From contig NZ_CP086235.1 in assembly GCF_023612095.1 (NCBI RefSeq), forward strand, positions 3,731,501 through 3,795,500: DNA of 64,000 bases, written 5' to 3'. Shown here piece after piece: positions 33,566-43,826 of the stretch. Source of the stretch: Cytobacillus firmus. GTDB lineage: Bacteria > Bacillota > Bacilli > Bacillales > Cytobacillaceae. The translations under genes and the position numbers were made by a program. Below the pieces are notes generated by a model that was not told the origin of the DNA, made no database searches, and saw nothing but the letters and a program-made list of their open reading frames with translations. Positions within the stretch are counted from its first letter, which is position 1; every line of letters starts with the position of its first letter.

Positions 33566-33624
33566 ATTCTCATCTGCTCCTTTTTTTGTTTTATCAGGAG
33601 TAGTATGAGTCAATTATGGAGCAG

Positions 33625-35109
33625 TTATTCTGATGCCAGCACTCCAAGCTCAGGTCCTTTTCGATGTCTGGTAGCCTGTTCAAAGGCATAAGCAAGTTTG
33701 ATCAGGAGCGGTTCACTGTAAGCAAGTCCTGTAAATGTGATGCCCACCGGCTCTCCTTCCGGGGTATACCCTGCCGGTACTGTGATGGATGGATATCCCG
33801 CATTTGCAGGGATGCCTGCTCCATAATTATTCGGGAACACGATGGCATCCAGATTATGCTCCTGCATCACGCAGTCAATGCCCTGTTCTCCTGAAAAATA
33901 AATATCCTTCTCTAAAGCTGATAAATACGCTGATTCAATCAAATTTCCGCTTGTTTCCTCCGCTTCAATCAGAATGGATTGACCGTATTTCAAGCACTTT
34001 TCGCTGTTTTTTTCATTAAATTCAATGACATCGGACAGGGTGCGAATATGCAGGTGCGGTTCGACAGTCCGCAGATAGGCATTCACATCCGCTTTAAATT
34101 CATAAGTCAGGACATCGTAACTCCACTCCATTTTAGTGGAAGGAATCACTACTTCATCGACAACCTCTGCACCCAGTTCATTTAACCGGGCTACAGCTTT
34201 ATTCATAACGGCGAGCTTTTCAGAACTTAAGTAGTCAAAATAAGTATCTCTGGCAATGCCGATTCGTGCTCCCTGAAGTCCATTTTTATCAAGGAAGATG
34301 GTAAAATCCTTCTCCTGAAGATCCTGATTTGTCAGGGTAACCGGATCATTTTCGTCAGAGACTGCCAGCACGTTTAATAATAAAGCGGCATCCTTTACCG
34401 TTCTCGCCATTGGCCCGGCAGTATCCTGGCTATGGGCAATCGGAATAATCCCGGTTCGGCTGACAAGTCCGACGGTCGGCTTTATTCCGACGAGAGAATT
34501 CTGGCTGGCAGGACTTAATATGGAGCCTGATGTCTCCGTTCCAATGGCTGCAGCTGCAAAATTAGCGGCAATGGCGGCACCGGATCCTGCGCTCGAACCT
34601 CCCACATCAAATTTCCCCGGCCCATAAGGGTTTAAGGTCTGTCCGCCGCGCGAACTGTACCCGCTCGGCATCCCTTCTGTCATAAAATTGGCCCATTCTG
34701 TCATATTCGTTTTTCCGATAATGACAGCTCCCGCTTTTCTCAATTGAGAAGCCACAAATGAATCATTTTGTGCATAGTGACCCTTCAAAGCAAGTGACCC
34801 GGCAGTTGTCTGCATTTTGTCTCCTGTATCGATATTATCCTTTAACAATATGGGTATTCCATGAAGAGGGCTTCGCGGCCCCTTCTTTTCTCTTTCCGCA
34901 TCAAGAGCAGCTGCAATATGCAGTGCATCCGGATTGAGTTCTAAAACAGAATGAAGGTTTTTATCCAGCTGTCCAATTCGGTTCATATACATCAATACAA
35001 GTTCTTTGGAGGTAATTTCCCCATTCTGCATTTTTTCCTGCAGTTCATCTATCGTGGCTTCAGGCAAATAACCATCATGAAAACTCTTTAGCCTCGGATT
35101 CTCCATCAT
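33625..35109 (-). CDS. Amidase (amidase-signature family)
   Basis: A 494-residue hydrolase of amide bonds with the Ser-cisSer-Lys triad. The Lys is in [12 protein letters not shown], near residue 90. The Gly/Ser-rich signature [20 protein letters not shown] carries the cis-Ser and [12 protein letters not shown] the nucleophile Ser. The C-terminus has the usual [20 protein letters not shown] segment. It lacks GatA-specific context (no gatB/gatC nearby), so a stand-alone amidase is more likely. Of two adjacent ATGs, 35109 is better spaced from AAGGGG. It appears monocistronic. Confidence 0.9.
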   Translation of the reverse strand: MMENPRLKSFHDGYLPEATIDELQEKMQNGEITSKELVLMYMNRIGQLDKNLHSVLELNPDALHIAAALDAEREKKGPRSPLHGIPILLKDNIDTGDKMQTTAGSLALKGHYAQNDSFVASQLRKAGAVIIGKTNMTEWANFMTEGMPSGYSSRGGQTLNPYGPGKFDVGGSSAGSGAAIAANFAAAAIGTETSGSILSPASQNSLVGIKPTVGLVSRTGIIPIAHSQDTAGPMARTVKDAALLLNVLAVSDENDPVTLTNQDLQEKDFTIFLDKNGLQGARIGIARDTYFDYLSSEKLAVMNKAVARLNELGAEVVDEVVIPSTKMEWSYDVLTYEFKADVNAYLRTVEPHLHIRTLSDVIEFNEKNSEKCLKYGQSILIEAEETSGNLIESAYLSALEKDIYFSGEQGIDCVMQEHNLDAIVFPNNYGAGIPANAGYPSITVPAGYTPEGEPVGITFTGLAYSEPLLIKLAYAFEQATRHRKGPELGVLASE

Positions 35110-35183
35110 TGATTTCCCCTTATTCTTTAGTGAAATAAAGCTCCACTTACTAATTCGCTTAGAAAAGGAGAAATTCCTTTTTA

Positions 35184-35220
35184 TAAAAATGCCAGGCACC
35201 AATTGATATGGATACCTGGC
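35184..35220 (-). terminator. Intrinsic terminator of the DEAD-box helicase gene
   Basis: Stem GCCAGGTA / TGCCTGGC (one G-U pair) with a ~14-base loop, then ATTTTTATAA on the minus strand. Confidence 0.7.
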
Positions 35221-35229
35221 TGTTGATCT

Positions 35230-36354
35230 TTATACGATTTGGCCGCCGCGCATGATTTTCTTTTCAGCAGTGAGTCCCAGTTCTTTTGCCATTTGTTTAA
35301 GTTCGCTCTCTTCTCTTTCAGTGACGAGAGAAATAACGGTTCCGCCTGCGCCGAATCTTCCTGTTCTTCCCGAGCGGTGGACATATTGATTCATATCCTT
35401 CGGGAAGTCGAAATGTACGACATGGGTAACTCCTTTGATGTCCAGCCCTCTTGCCGCAACATCTGTGGCAATCAGCATATTCGTTTTGCCCGTGCGGAAG
35501 TTCTTGATGGCTTTCTGCCTGTCAAATTTGCTCAGGTCGCTGTGCAGAGTGCTTGAAGAGATATTTTTAAAATCAAGCTTTTCTGCCATAACGGTTAGGT
35601 TGCCGATATCCTTGACAAATACCAGTGCCTTTATGTCTTCAAGCCTTGAGATCTTTTCGAGCATTTTGATTTTATCCCGCGCTTCTGCCACAAAATAAAT
35701 ATGGTCCACACCTGCAGCCTGAATGGTTTCATCCTTCTCAACACGAATGACTTCAGCATCAGCTGTCAGTTCTTTTGCAAGCTGCTCAACAACCGGCGGC
35801 AGTGTCGCTGAAAACAGCAGGACCTGGCGTTCTTTAAGTGTAGATTTAACAATGTTTTGAACCGTCTGAGTGTGTTCCTTAACGAGAAGCTGATCGCCTT
35901 CATCAAGGACAACGGTTTTGACTTCATGCATTTTCAGCTTTTTCTGTTTAATCAGCTCCAGCACCCGTCCGGGCGTTCCTAAAGCAATATGCGGATGCTT
36001 CTTTAATTTTTCAAGCTGCCTTTTCACATTGGCTCCGCCGATAAAAGAAGCTGCTTTAATTCCGCTTCCTTCTGCCCACTTTTGAATTTCCCCCAAAATT
36101 TGCATGATTAGCTCCTGGGAAGAGGCCAAAATAACAGCCTGGACGGCCTGTTTATCCGGATCAACTTTTTCAAGGACCGGCAGAAGGTAAGCAAGTGTTT
36201 TGCCTGTTCCAGTCGGGGACTCGGCAATAATATCTTTGCCTTCCAAGGCAGGAGGAACCGCCTCTGCCTGAATGGTCGTCGGCTGTACAAATGCAGACTT
36301 TTTCCATGCTTCCTGGATAAACGGCTTCATATCTTGAATGATAGATTGTGTCAT
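35230..36354 (-). CDS. DEAD-box RNA helicase (YfmL-like)
   Basis: A 374-residue minimal RNA helicase with both RecA domains and no long C-terminal extension. Motifs in order: Q motif (QPTTIQAEAVPPAL), motif I SPTGTGKT, Ib TPGR, II VLDEGDQLL, III SATL, V TDVAARGLDI and VI HRSGRTGRFG. Motif II reads DEGD in place of DEAD; the two acidic residues needed for Mg-ATP are kept. Its compact size and N-terminal sequence recall YfmL of B. subtilis, implicated in 50S ribosome assembly. The gene stands alone. Confidence 0.92.
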   Translation of the reverse strand: MTQSIIQDMKPFIQEAWKKSAFVQPTTIQAEAVPPALEGKDIIAESPTGTGKTLAYLLPVLEKVDPDKQAVQAVILASSQELIMQILGEIQKWAEGSGIKAASFIGGANVKRQLEKLKKHPHIALGTPGRVLELIKQKKLKMHEVKTVVLDEGDQLLVKEHTQTVQNIVKSTLKERQVLLFSATLPPVVEQLAKELTADAEVIRVEKDETIQAAGVDHIYFVAEARDKIKMLEKISRLEDIKALVFVKDIGNLTVMAEKLDFKNISSSTLHSDLSKFDRQKAIKNFRTGKTNMLIATDVAARGLDIKGVTHVVHFDFPKDMNQYVHRSGRTGRFGAGGTVISLVTEREESELKQMAKELGLTAEKKIMRGGQIV

Positions 36355-36420
36355 AAGTAACTCCTTTTAAACTTTTCTTCACAATTATTTTCTAGCCTAT
36401 AGTATAGCCGATTATGAAAG

Positions 36421-36453
36421 AAAAGAGTACCGGCATATACAGCTGGTACTCTT
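36421..36453 (-). terminator. Intrinsic terminator of hemAT
   Basis: Stem AAGAGTACC / GGTACTCTT with a ~13-base loop, followed by TTCTTTC on the minus strand. It lies about 60 bases past the hemAT stop. Confidence 0.6.
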
Positions 36454-36513
36454 ACTCTCAATATTTAAAGCTAAAGCATCAACCGGTGGCTCCGCATCTG
36501 GCTTAATAGGCAG

Positions 36514-37833
36514 TTATGAAAAATTCCTATTTCCGTCCTCAGCCTTTTCCTTCAGTTCATTAGCAAGAAGGGACAGGCTTTCGGTTGTATGATTAATTTC
36601 CTGAATGGACTGAACAATGCTGTCGAGGTCTGTTTTGTTGCGGCCGAACATGTCCAGATACTGTTCCATTTCCATTTTCACAGTAACAAGCCCGCCTTTT
36701 ACCTGCTGAATCTGAGCTTGTGATTCTTTTGTTGAAAGATTCATGGAGTTCATCGTATCAACCAGCACGCTGATTTGATTGTCGCTTTTTTCGATTTGTT
36801 CCTTGATATGGCTGCTCATCTTCTTAGAGTTTTCTGCCAGTTTTCTCACTTCGGTTGCCACTACGGCAAATCCCCGGCCTTCATCACCCGCCCGGGCCGC
36901 CTCAATTGATGCATTCAGTGCCAGCAGATTCGTCTGATCGGCAATATCTTCAATCCCTTTTGTCATCGTGATAATTTGCTCAGAGATTCCTTTTAAAGCT
37001 TCAATTCCGCTTATAGACTGCTCCACATCCTGAAGGACTTTATTGAAAGCATGAACCATCTCATCCATTTGTGTTTGGTTGAGGTTAGTCAGGTTCAGCA
37101 AATTTTTGCTGCTTTTTTGCGTTGTTTCGGTTTCACTGCGGATTTGATCAGCTTTCAAGCTTGTCTCATTGATCGAAGCTTCCGTTTGCTGTACCGAGGC
37201 TGCTACTTCCTGGCTGATAGAATTTAATTCTTTCTGCAGATGAGCATTTGAAGCATTTAATTCATTGAGTTCATTCATTCTGGCCTGCAGATAATTTTCG
37301 ACAACCAGCTGGGAATCAAGATTGATGATATGTGTAAGAGCCAGCAGTGCGTTCGTCAGCTTCTCAGGATCCTGGTGCAGTTCCGCTACGATCTTAGGCA
37401 CCAATAATGTATTAATGGCAGAATAGGTGGCCAGAAACCACTCAACTGGAAGACCAGCCCCGTTATGGGTATTGCCAATCCTCGTTCTCATCGCAAAGTA
37501 TTCATCATCCAGATTGCCGCTTAATAAGCTCTGGAAATATTGGACGTATACGCCATAGAGCCTATCCCTGCTTGTATTTTTTTCAGCAATTCTCTTTAAT
37601 GGCGACTGTTTATAAAGATGATCCAGAACTTTCTGGAGCAATTCATCCAGCAGGGGTGAAATCACCGGGTTCAGATCCTGAAGTGTTTCAAGATGCTTTT
37701 TTGAAAAGCCCATATACCACAATCGTTCATTAATACGCTGATCTTTTACTTTAACTGTTTCCTCTGATTCTGGAAAGTTCATTTCCGGCTGAAAAAATGA
37801 AGATGGATTCTTCACTTTTAACTGAAATAGCAT
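36514..37833 (-). CDS. hemAT: Haem-based aerotaxis transducer (globin-coupled chemoreceptor)
   Basis: A soluble 439-residue oxygen sensor that signals to CheA. Residues ~30-190 form a globin-coupled sensor domain. The proximal haem ligand is His123 in [20 protein letters not shown], the same number as in B. subtilis HemAT. A coiled linker leads to the methyl-accepting signalling domain, with the hairpin tip [20 protein letters not shown] followed by [20 protein letters not shown]. There are no transmembrane segments, as expected. It is monocistronic. A sporulation-type kinase gene lies upstream on the same strand. Confidence 0.95.
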   Translation of the reverse strand: MLFQLKVKNPSSFFQPEMNFPESEETVKVKDQRINERLWYMGFSKKHLETLQDLNPVISPLLDELLQKVLDHLYKQSPLKRIAEKNTSRDRLYGVYVQYFQSLLSGNLDDEYFAMRTRIGNTHNGAGLPVEWFLATYSAINTLLVPKIVAELHQDPEKLTNALLALTHIINLDSQLVVENYLQARMNELNELNASNAHLQKELNSISQEVAASVQQTEASINETSLKADQIRSETETTQKSSKNLLNLTNLNQTQMDEMVHAFNKVLQDVEQSISGIEALKGISEQIITMTKGIEDIADQTNLLALNASIEAARAGDEGRGFAVVATEVRKLAENSKKMSSHIKEQIEKSDNQISVLVDTMNSMNLSTKESQAQIQQVKGGLVTVKMEMEQYLDMFGRNKTDLDSIVQSIQEINHTTESLSLLANELKEKAEDGNRNFS

Positions 37834-37959
37834 AATAGTGTCCCTCCGGCTCTTTAGCCAATTTGTACATGTTTTGTATATATTATGTATAATTAATAGG
37901 TAAATAGCAACTATTAACTCTTTATTTATATCGGGTCAATAGTCCTTAATATAAATAGA

Positions 37960-37982
37960 GGATGCACATTATATGTACATCC
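37960..37982 (-). terminator. Stem-loop after the sensor kinase gene (weak terminator)
   Basis: Stem GGATGTACAT / ATGTGCATCC (one G-U pair) with a 3-base loop. The following tract is TCTATTTATATT, a poor U-run. Confidence 0.45.
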
Positions 37983-37994
37983 CCTGAAATTCTA

Positions 37995-39233
37995 TTATTT
38001 TGCCTGCTGCTCTATAGGTAACATAAGGTTCACGATGGTCCCTTTTCCCACTTCACTCTCAAATAGGATCTCCGCCTTGTGTTCATCCATAATCTGCTTG
38101 GTAACCATCAGTCCTAAACCGGTTCCATCCGGCTTCGTTGTATAAAATGGATCCACGACCCGTTCCATACTTTCTGCATCTATCCCGCAGCCTTCATCTT
38201 TAATGCTGATCAAAACCTGGTCACCCTCCGCCAGTTGGGCCGAAATCAGGATTGTGCCGCCTTCTGCCATAGATTCCATCGCATTTTTGATCAGATTAAT
38301 AAAAGCCTGCTTCAGCATATGTTCGTCACAATGAACTTTAGGAAGGGATTTAAGATTCTCTGTTTCAAAACGGATATTCTGATTGGCTGCCTGTTCTTTA
38401 ATGATTGCGAGGACGTATTGAATCACTGCATTCAGTTCAACCCTTTTAAACATAGGCAGCCTTGGTTTGCTCAGAATCATAAGGTCATCTGCAATCAGAT
38501 TAATGCGGTCGATTTCTTCAATCATCATTTTATATCGATCCCTGTCTTCAGGGTATTTTTCCATCTGCAGCTGAGTAAACCCTCTTAATGCTGCTAAAGG
38601 ATTTCTCACCTCATGGCCCACTGCTGAAGCCATCTGTCCAACAGCAGCCAGCTTTTCCGTCTGGCGGAGTTCCTGGAAAACATGTGTCAGCGAGTGAATA
38701 TATGAATAGAATCGGTTCAGCAGAACATAGGAAACACTCGAAAAAATGACCATAAGCACGATTGGCACCATTACCTTCTGGCTGCTCAACAGTAAACCAG
38801 CCAAAAGATACTTCCCAATCATGCCTCCGGATACGATCCAAAAATAGCGCTTATTCACAAAAATTGGCGCAAATATAATAAATAATAGTTCTACTGCGCT
38901 TCCGCTCTGGAATTCCTTCGACTCACCAAGATAGATCAGCATGCTGTTACTAAAATCTATCAGAAAAAAACCTGCAAAAAATAAGTATTTTACCTGAAAT
39001 GGGCGTTTTGTCCTGATTAGATAAACCGCTAAGGGCAAGATCAAGATAATAGCCAGGTAATACACCCAACCAAGCCCGCCATATGGCAGTCCGATAGTGC
39101 CGCCTGTATTGAGGGGAAGCAGATAATAATAAAATAAATCATAAAGTGCTAATATAATATAAAACAGCCAGATAAAAAGGGTGACTGCTTTTGTTTCTTC
39201 TTTTATCAGAGTATCTTGATTAAAGCCTTTCAT
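37995..39233 (-). CDS. Membrane sensor histidine kinase (KinB-like)
   Basis: A 412-residue kinase with six predicted N-terminal helices (about 18-200) and only short loops. The HisKA box is GHEVRNPLAALRGFTQLQME (phospho-His near residue 210). The HATPase domain shows IKNAMESMAEGG (N box), DEGCGID (G1), FYTTKPDGTGLGL (F/G2). Topology and H-box match Spo0A phosphorelay kinases such as KinB. No response regulator is adjacent, as expected for an orphan phosphorelay kinase. The signal is unknown. The start has AAGGAGC upstream. Confidence 0.87.
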   Translation of the reverse strand: MKGFNQDTLIKEETKAVTLFIWLFYIILALYDLFYYYLLPLNTGGTIGLPYGGLGWVYYLAIILILPLAVYLIRTKRPFQVKYLFFAGFFLIDFSNSMLIYLGESKEFQSGSAVELLFIIFAPIFVNKRYFWIVSGGMIGKYLLAGLLLSSQKVMVPIVLMVIFSSVSYVLLNRFYSYIHSLTHVFQELRQTEKLAAVGQMASAVGHEVRNPLAALRGFTQLQMEKYPEDRDRYKMMIEEIDRINLIADDLMILSKPRLPMFKRVELNAVIQYVLAIIKEQAANQNIRFETENLKSLPKVHCDEHMLKQAFINLIKNAMESMAEGGTILISAQLAEGDQVLISIKDEGCGIDAESMERVVDPFYTTKPDGTGLGLMVTKQIMDEHKAEILFESEVGKGTIVNLMLPIEQQAK

Positions 39234-39333
39234 TTTTACATGCTCCTTGGTTAATTCTAGTAATAATAGCCTTAAGGACTATTATATACGTTTGTGTCGA
39301 AACATGTAATATTATGTTATATTCTTAAACTTC

Positions 39334-39366
39334 AAAAAACCGACCAAGGTATTTCCTGGCCGGTTT
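39334..39366 (-). terminator. Intrinsic terminator of the alcohol dehydrogenase gene
   Basis: Stem AAACCGGCC / GGTCGGTTT with further pairing toward the loop, then TTTTTTGAA on the minus strand. Confidence 0.75.
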
Positions 39367-39377
39367 GTGTATAATAG

Positions 39378-40510
39378 CTAAGGTTTTAAGATGACTTTGA
39401 TGCAGTCATCTTCATGGTCATTAAAAATCTTATATGCACGATCTGCTTCTTGGAGGGGAATCTGATGAGTAATGATCGACTTTGGATCAAATTCCTTGTT
39501 CGTGATTTTTTCGAACAGCTCTGGCATGTAGTGCACAACAGGTGCTTGTCCCATTTTGATGGTAACATTTCTCGAGAAGAATTCCTCCAGCGGGAACATA
39601 TTATATGTCAGCCCGTACACACCTGTCAGCTGGACGGTCCCAAATTTACGGACGGCTTTTGTCGCCATTTGAATCGGGCCAAGCGTTCCCCCTGCAGCTT
39701 CAGCTTCTGTTCGATTTTTTCCACTGCGGATTTCTTTCCATCCATACCCACACAATCGATGACCACATCAGCTCCACCCTGGGTGATTTCTTTCAGATAA
39801 GCTCCCATGTCATCATATCTCGTAAAGTCATAGACCTCCACATCATTAGTGAGTTTGGCGTGGTTCAGACGGTAATCAAGATGATCGACCGCTATTACCC
39901 GCTTAGCACCTTTCATCCAGGCAAATTTCTGGGTCATTAACCCGATGGGGCCGCAGCCAAGGACGACGACTGTATCTCCCGCTTTTACACCTGAATGCTC
40001 CACACTCCAATAAGCTGTCGGCAGCACATCCGATAAAAAGAGCAGTGACTCATCCTCCAGCTCGCATGATTCCGGTATGACAAAGGGCATGAAATTGCCA
40101 AATGGCACCTTCAAAAACTCTGCCTGGCCGCCCGGATGATTTCCATATTTCTCGGTATAGCCAAAATAGCCGCCCGAATCGTTATGGGGGTTGGAATTAT
40201 CACATTGGCTTTCCATTTCATGCTGGCAGTAGAAGCAATGCCCGCATGACACATTAAATGGAATAACCACCCTGTCGCCTTTTTTTACCCGTGTCACATC
40301 AGGGCCTGTCTCCTCAACAATTCCCATCGGTTCATGCCCGATAATATACCCGGGCCGCAATGGCATGTTTCCCTGATATAAATGAAGGTCCGATCCGCAA
40401 ATGGCTGTTGACGTGATCCGGACAATCACATCATCCCTTTTTTCAATTCTGGGATCTTCCACATTTTTTACTTGAATATCTTTTGCTCCCTGGTAAGTTA
40501 CAGCTCTCAT
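39378..40510 (-). pseudogene. Zinc-dependent alcohol/formaldehyde-type dehydrogenase, frameshifted in a G-run
   Basis: A medium-chain dehydrogenase close to glutathione-independent formaldehyde dehydrogenase-like AdhB proteins. Zinc ligands are in AICGSDLHLYQG, GHEPMG and the four-Cys structural site CGHCFYCQHEMESQC. The NAD loop is VLGCGPIG. After KIEQKLKLQ the frame shifts at C39688-39692 (G5 in the gene) and stops at 39626. In the next frame GGTLGPIQMATKAVRKFGTV continues to the normal C-terminus at 39378. Adding one G restores a 377-residue enzyme. Either the gene is inactive or the base call is wrong. ATG is preceded by AAGGAGTG. Confidence 0.88.
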
Positions 40511-40676
40511 GCTTCACACTCCTTAAATGACTTAGTAGGCTATACCCTCCGCACAGTTTTATTAACACCATTTATATCCATTTTATGAATTGAAAAATTT
40601 TCCTAAAAAGTTAAATCTCTAATAATATTAAAGAAATAGTACGAAAGACCAGTTTAATTATTCTGAATTTTGTAAA

Positions 40677-40707
40677 TATAATAGAGTCACAGCTTTTCCG
40701 GCTGTGA
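40677..40707 (+). promoter_or_regulatory. Promoter -10 and 5'-end hairpin of the first subtilase gene
   Basis: TATAAT at 40677-40682 with a weak -35 (TTAATT, 17-base spacing) predicts a transcript start near 40689. A 7-bp hairpin TCACAGC / GCTGTGA (40687-40707) therefore sits at the extreme 5' end of the mRNA, 16 bases before the ribosome site. This recalls the mRNA-stabilising 5' hairpin of B. subtilis aprE. The rest of the 226-base gap is AT-rich and featureless. Confidence 0.55.
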
Positions 40708-40736
40708 TCAGTACATATTTTGAGAGGAGATTTTGA

Positions 40737-41993
40737 ATGAAGAAAAAAAGAATGATTGGGTCAGCAGTATTAAGTATGGCAATGGGGCTTTCGGTGTTTG
40801 CATCAGGGGCATTTGGCCAGCAGGTTGAGAGCAATGAAACCTACCGGGTCGTTATTCAGGGACCAAGTGCGGAAAAGGCTAAGGCGAAATCGAACTACGG
40901 AGTACGGTGGGATTTTGGACAGAAAGGTTTTACTACAACGGTCAATGCTAAACAGTATCAGGCACTTTTAAAAAATAAAAACTTAAAGATTGATAGAGTT
41001 GATGAAGTTAAGAATACACCTGTCACCGCTGCAAAACCTGGATCGGGGGCAGCATCTGCTCCAACTGACGGTACACCCTGGGGAATTGAAGCCATTTATA
41101 ATGACAGTTCCATCAAAAGCACTTCAGGCGGAAATGGGGTAAAAGTGGCCGTGCTGGACACAGGTGTAAATACAGCACATGCTGACCTTGCCGGACAAGC
41201 CGAGCAGTGTAAAGACTTCACACAAAGAAAGTCGCCTTTAATTGACGGAAGCTGTGGAGACAAAAACGGACACGGCACACATGTTGCTGGTACTGTACTG
41301 GCTACTGGCGGAGCTAATGGACAGGGTGTTTATGGCGTAGCCCCAGACGCAGATCTCTGGGCATATAAAGTGTTAAATGACAGAGGATCAGGGTATTCTG
41401 ATGACATCGCAGGAGCTATTCAGCATGCGGCCGATGAAGCAGCCCGCACAGGATCTAAGGTGGTTATTTCCATGTCATTAGGTTCCAGTTCCAAAAATTC
41501 ATTGATTACAGATGCAGTTAATTACGCCTACAGCAAAGGTGTGCTGGTAGTTGCTGCAGCCGGAAATGATGGTCCCGGAGACAACACGATCGGCTATCCT
41601 GGTGCATTGGTGAATGCTGTTGCAGTGGCGGCACTTGAAAATGTCCAGCAAAATGGTTCATACCGTGTTGCAGATTTCTCATCACGAGGCAATCCTGCAA
41701 CTGATGGCGACTTCGTGATTCAGGAACGTGATGTCGAGCTGTCTGCACCAGGCAGAGCGATTGAATCCACATGGTATGATGGCAGCTACAGCACCATCAG
41801 TGGCACATCCATGGCTACTCCTCATGTTTCCGGATTGGCTGCTAAGATCTGGGCCCAGAATCCATCCATGACCCATGCACAGCTTCGCACCGAGCTTCAG
41901 AACCGGGCTAAGCAAAATGATATTCTTGGCGGAACAGGAGCTGCCGCTGGTGACGATTATGCGTCAGGCTTTGGCTTCCCTCGTGTAAAGTAA
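40737..41993 (+). CDS. Secreted subtilisin-like serine protease (S8), paralogue 1
   Basis: A 418-residue pre-pro-enzyme. A signal peptide (about 1-27, ending ASGAFGQ) is followed by an inhibitor-type propeptide (YRVVIQGPSAEKAK to LKIDRVDEV). The catalytic domain starts near TPWGIEAIYND. The triad is Asp in VAVLDTGVNT, His in NGHGTHVAGTV and Ser in SGTSMATPHVSG; the oxyanion Asn is in AAAGNDG. The C-terminus YASGFGFPRVK ends the domain directly, with no extra modules. It resembles cold-active Bacillus TA41/TA39-type subtilisins. A paralogue lies inverted at 47471-48742. GAGAGGAG precedes the ATG and a clear terminator follows. Confidence 0.94.
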   Translation: MKKKRMIGSAVLSMAMGLSVFASGAFGQQVESNETYRVVIQGPSAEKAKAKSNYGVRWDFGQKGFTTTVNAKQYQALLKNKNLKIDRVDEVKNTPVTAAKPGSGAASAPTDGTPWGIEAIYNDSSIKSTSGGNGVKVAVLDTGVNTAHADLAGQAEQCKDFTQRKSPLIDGSCGDKNGHGTHVAGTVLATGGANGQGVYGVAPDADLWAYKVLNDRGSGYSDDIAGAIQHAADEAARTGSKVVISMSLGSSSKNSLITDAVNYAYSKGVLVVAAAGNDGPGDNTIGYPGALVNAVAVAALENVQQNGSYRVADFSSRGNPATDGDFVIQERDVELSAPGRAIESTWYDGSYSTISGTSMATPHVSGLAAKIWAQNPSMTHAQLRTELQNRAKQNDILGGTGAAAGDDYASGFGFPRVK

Positions 41994-42007
41994 GAGATTA
42001 ATAGAAA

Positions 42008-42037
42008 GGCTTGGACATTTACGGTCCAAGCTTTTTT
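42008..42037 (+). terminator. Intrinsic terminator of subtilase 1
   Basis: Perfect 8-bp stem GCTTGGAC / GTCCAAGC with a 7-base loop, then TTTTTT. Confidence 0.85.
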
Positions 42038-42058
42038 CGTTTATTTTTTATTTTACTG

Positions 42059-42090
42059 CAAAAAAAAATGCCCGGCATCAGCCGGACATC
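42059..42090 (-). terminator. Intrinsic terminator of the amino-acid symporter gene
   Basis: Stem ATGTCCGGC / GCCGGGCAT (one G-U pair) with loop TGAT, then nine T on the minus strand. Confidence 0.85.
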
Positions 42091-42103
42091 TTTAATCTTT
42101 CTA

Positions 42104-43561
42104 TTAAGATACTTTTTCTTCCTGAACTTTGTAGCCTTCTTCCCAATACTCGGCGTTTTTGATGCCCAGTTTAGTAGAGTTAAACACTGGATCAAGTCCC
42201 TGCTTTTTCTGTGCTTCATAGTCTTTAAGCGCAAGCAGTGCAGGTTTGGCAAGAATCAGAATGGCAATGAGATTTAGCCATACCATTAGACCAAGACCCG
42301 CATCCCCAAGTGCCCATGCAAGGCCCGCTGTTTTGACTGCTCCATAGAAAGTTGATGCCAGCAAAACAACCTTCAATATATGAGTAGCAAATTTAAGGTT
42401 TTTCCCTTTTATTAAATAAGTAACATTCGTTTCTGCCATATAGTAATAAGCCATAATCGTTGTAAAAGCAAAGAAGAACAGGGATACAGCAACAAATCCT
42501 GCACCGAATCCAGGCAATACGGATTCAACAGCGGCCTGTGTATATCCTGGGCCTGCTTCTACACCAGGCAGATGCTCAACAACGAATGTCTTGCCATCTG
42601 TGCCAACAGTATTGAACATACCAGTGAACAAGATCATGAAAGCTGTTGCGGAACACACGAATAGCGTGTCAATGTAAACTGAGAAAGCCTGAACCAGTCC
42701 CTGCTTGGCCGGATGGGAAACCTCAGCAGCAGCAGCAGCATGGGCTCCAGTACCCTGACCGGCTTCATTAGAGTAAATTCCACGCTTTACTCCCCATGCA
42801 ATTGCACTTCCGACAAGCCCTCCAAACATGGAGTCTGCAGCAAAAGCACTTCGGAAAATCAATGAGAATACGGCAGGCAGTTCACCAATATTCATCCCGA
42901 TAATAACTAATGATACTAGAATATAACCAATTGCCATAAAAGGAACAACGTATTGGGCTACTGTAGCAATACGCTTAACACCGCCAAAAATAATTAAAGC
43001 TAAAAGTGCGATAATAATTGCGCCTGTAACGCTTTTATTGATTCCAAATGCGTTTTCCATTCCCAAAGCAATAGAGTTGGATTGAATGCCAGGCATTAAT
43101 ATCGCCATTGCAAGCAAAGCAGAAATGGCAAAAAGAACGGCAAACCATTTAATCCCTATACCTTTTTCAATATAAAATGCCGGACCCCCGCGATACAGCC
43201 CGTCTTTCTTTTCTTTGTAAATCTGGGCAAGCGTTGACTCGATAAATGCCGTAGCCGCTCCGATAAAAGCCATAGCCCACATCCAGAATACAGCTCCAGG
43301 TCCTCCCATAGCGATTGCAGTTGCAGTACCTGCGATGTTACCAGTTCCTACACGGCCTGAAAGAGCAATAGATAAGGCCTGAAATGAAGATACGCCCGAT
43401 TCGGAACTTTTCCCCTGGAACATTAGCATAATCATGTCTTTAATATGTCTGACCTGCAAGAATCGCGTGAGGATTGTAAATAGTAATCCTATTGCAAGAC
43501 AGATGTAGATAACAGGTGTACTCCATAATATGCCATTTAACTGATTAACCAAAGCTTCCAA
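42104..43561 (-). CDS. Sodium:alanine/amino-acid symporter (AgcS/AlsT family)
   Basis: A 485-residue Na+-coupled importer of alanine, glycine or glutamine with about 11 helices. Family marks are FQALSIALSGRVGTGNIAGT (the SxxxGxGN substrate loop), GPGAVFWMWAMAFIGAATAF, GIYSNEAGQGTGAHAAAAAE and FFFAFTTIMAYYYMAETN. Translation probably starts at TTG 43561, with AAGGGGG seven bases upstream; this gives the standard N-terminus EALVNQLNGILWS. The longer frame adds 37 residues with no ribosome site. The gene is monocistronic. Confidence 0.92.
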   Translation of the reverse strand: MEALVNQLNGILWSTPVIYICLAIGLLFTILTRFLQVRHIKDMIMLMFQGKSSESGVSSFQALSIALSGRVGTGNIAGTATAIAMGGPGAVFWMWAMAFIGAATAFIESTLAQIYKEKKDGLYRGGPAFYIEKGIGIKWFAVLFAISALLAMAILMPGIQSNSIALGMENAFGINKSVTGAIIIALLALIIFGGVKRIATVAQYVVPFMAIGYILVSLVIIGMNIGELPAVFSLIFRSAFAADSMFGGLVGSAIAWGVKRGIYSNEAGQGTGAHAAAAAEVSHPAKQGLVQAFSVYIDTLFVCSATAFMILFTGMFNTVGTDGKTFVVEHLPGVEAGPGYTQAAVESVLPGFGAGFVAVSLFFFAFTTIMAYYYMAETNVTYLIKGKNLKFATHILKVVLLASTFYGAVKTAGLAWALGDAGLGLMVWLNLIAILILAKPALLALKDYEAQKKQGLDPVFNSTKLGIKNAEYWEEGYKVQEEKVS

Positions 43562-43826
43562 ACAACTTCCCCCTTTTGAATATATATTCTGAATCTTTTT
43601 CCTATTAGGAATTATAGAATAAATGCTGTTATAAGACAATGTTTTTTTTACGGACTGTGGTAATAATGTCATAGAAATTTTTGGATTCCCTGTGCAAAGC
43701 CGTTTTTATTATGGATAAGAGGATATATAAAAACTAGAATGAAGCATACCCCTTCCTATTTTTTGTCATTTTCGTTATTATATATTTAGGGAAACGAAAT
43801 GTTGACCGGAAAGAAGTGTTTCAAAT

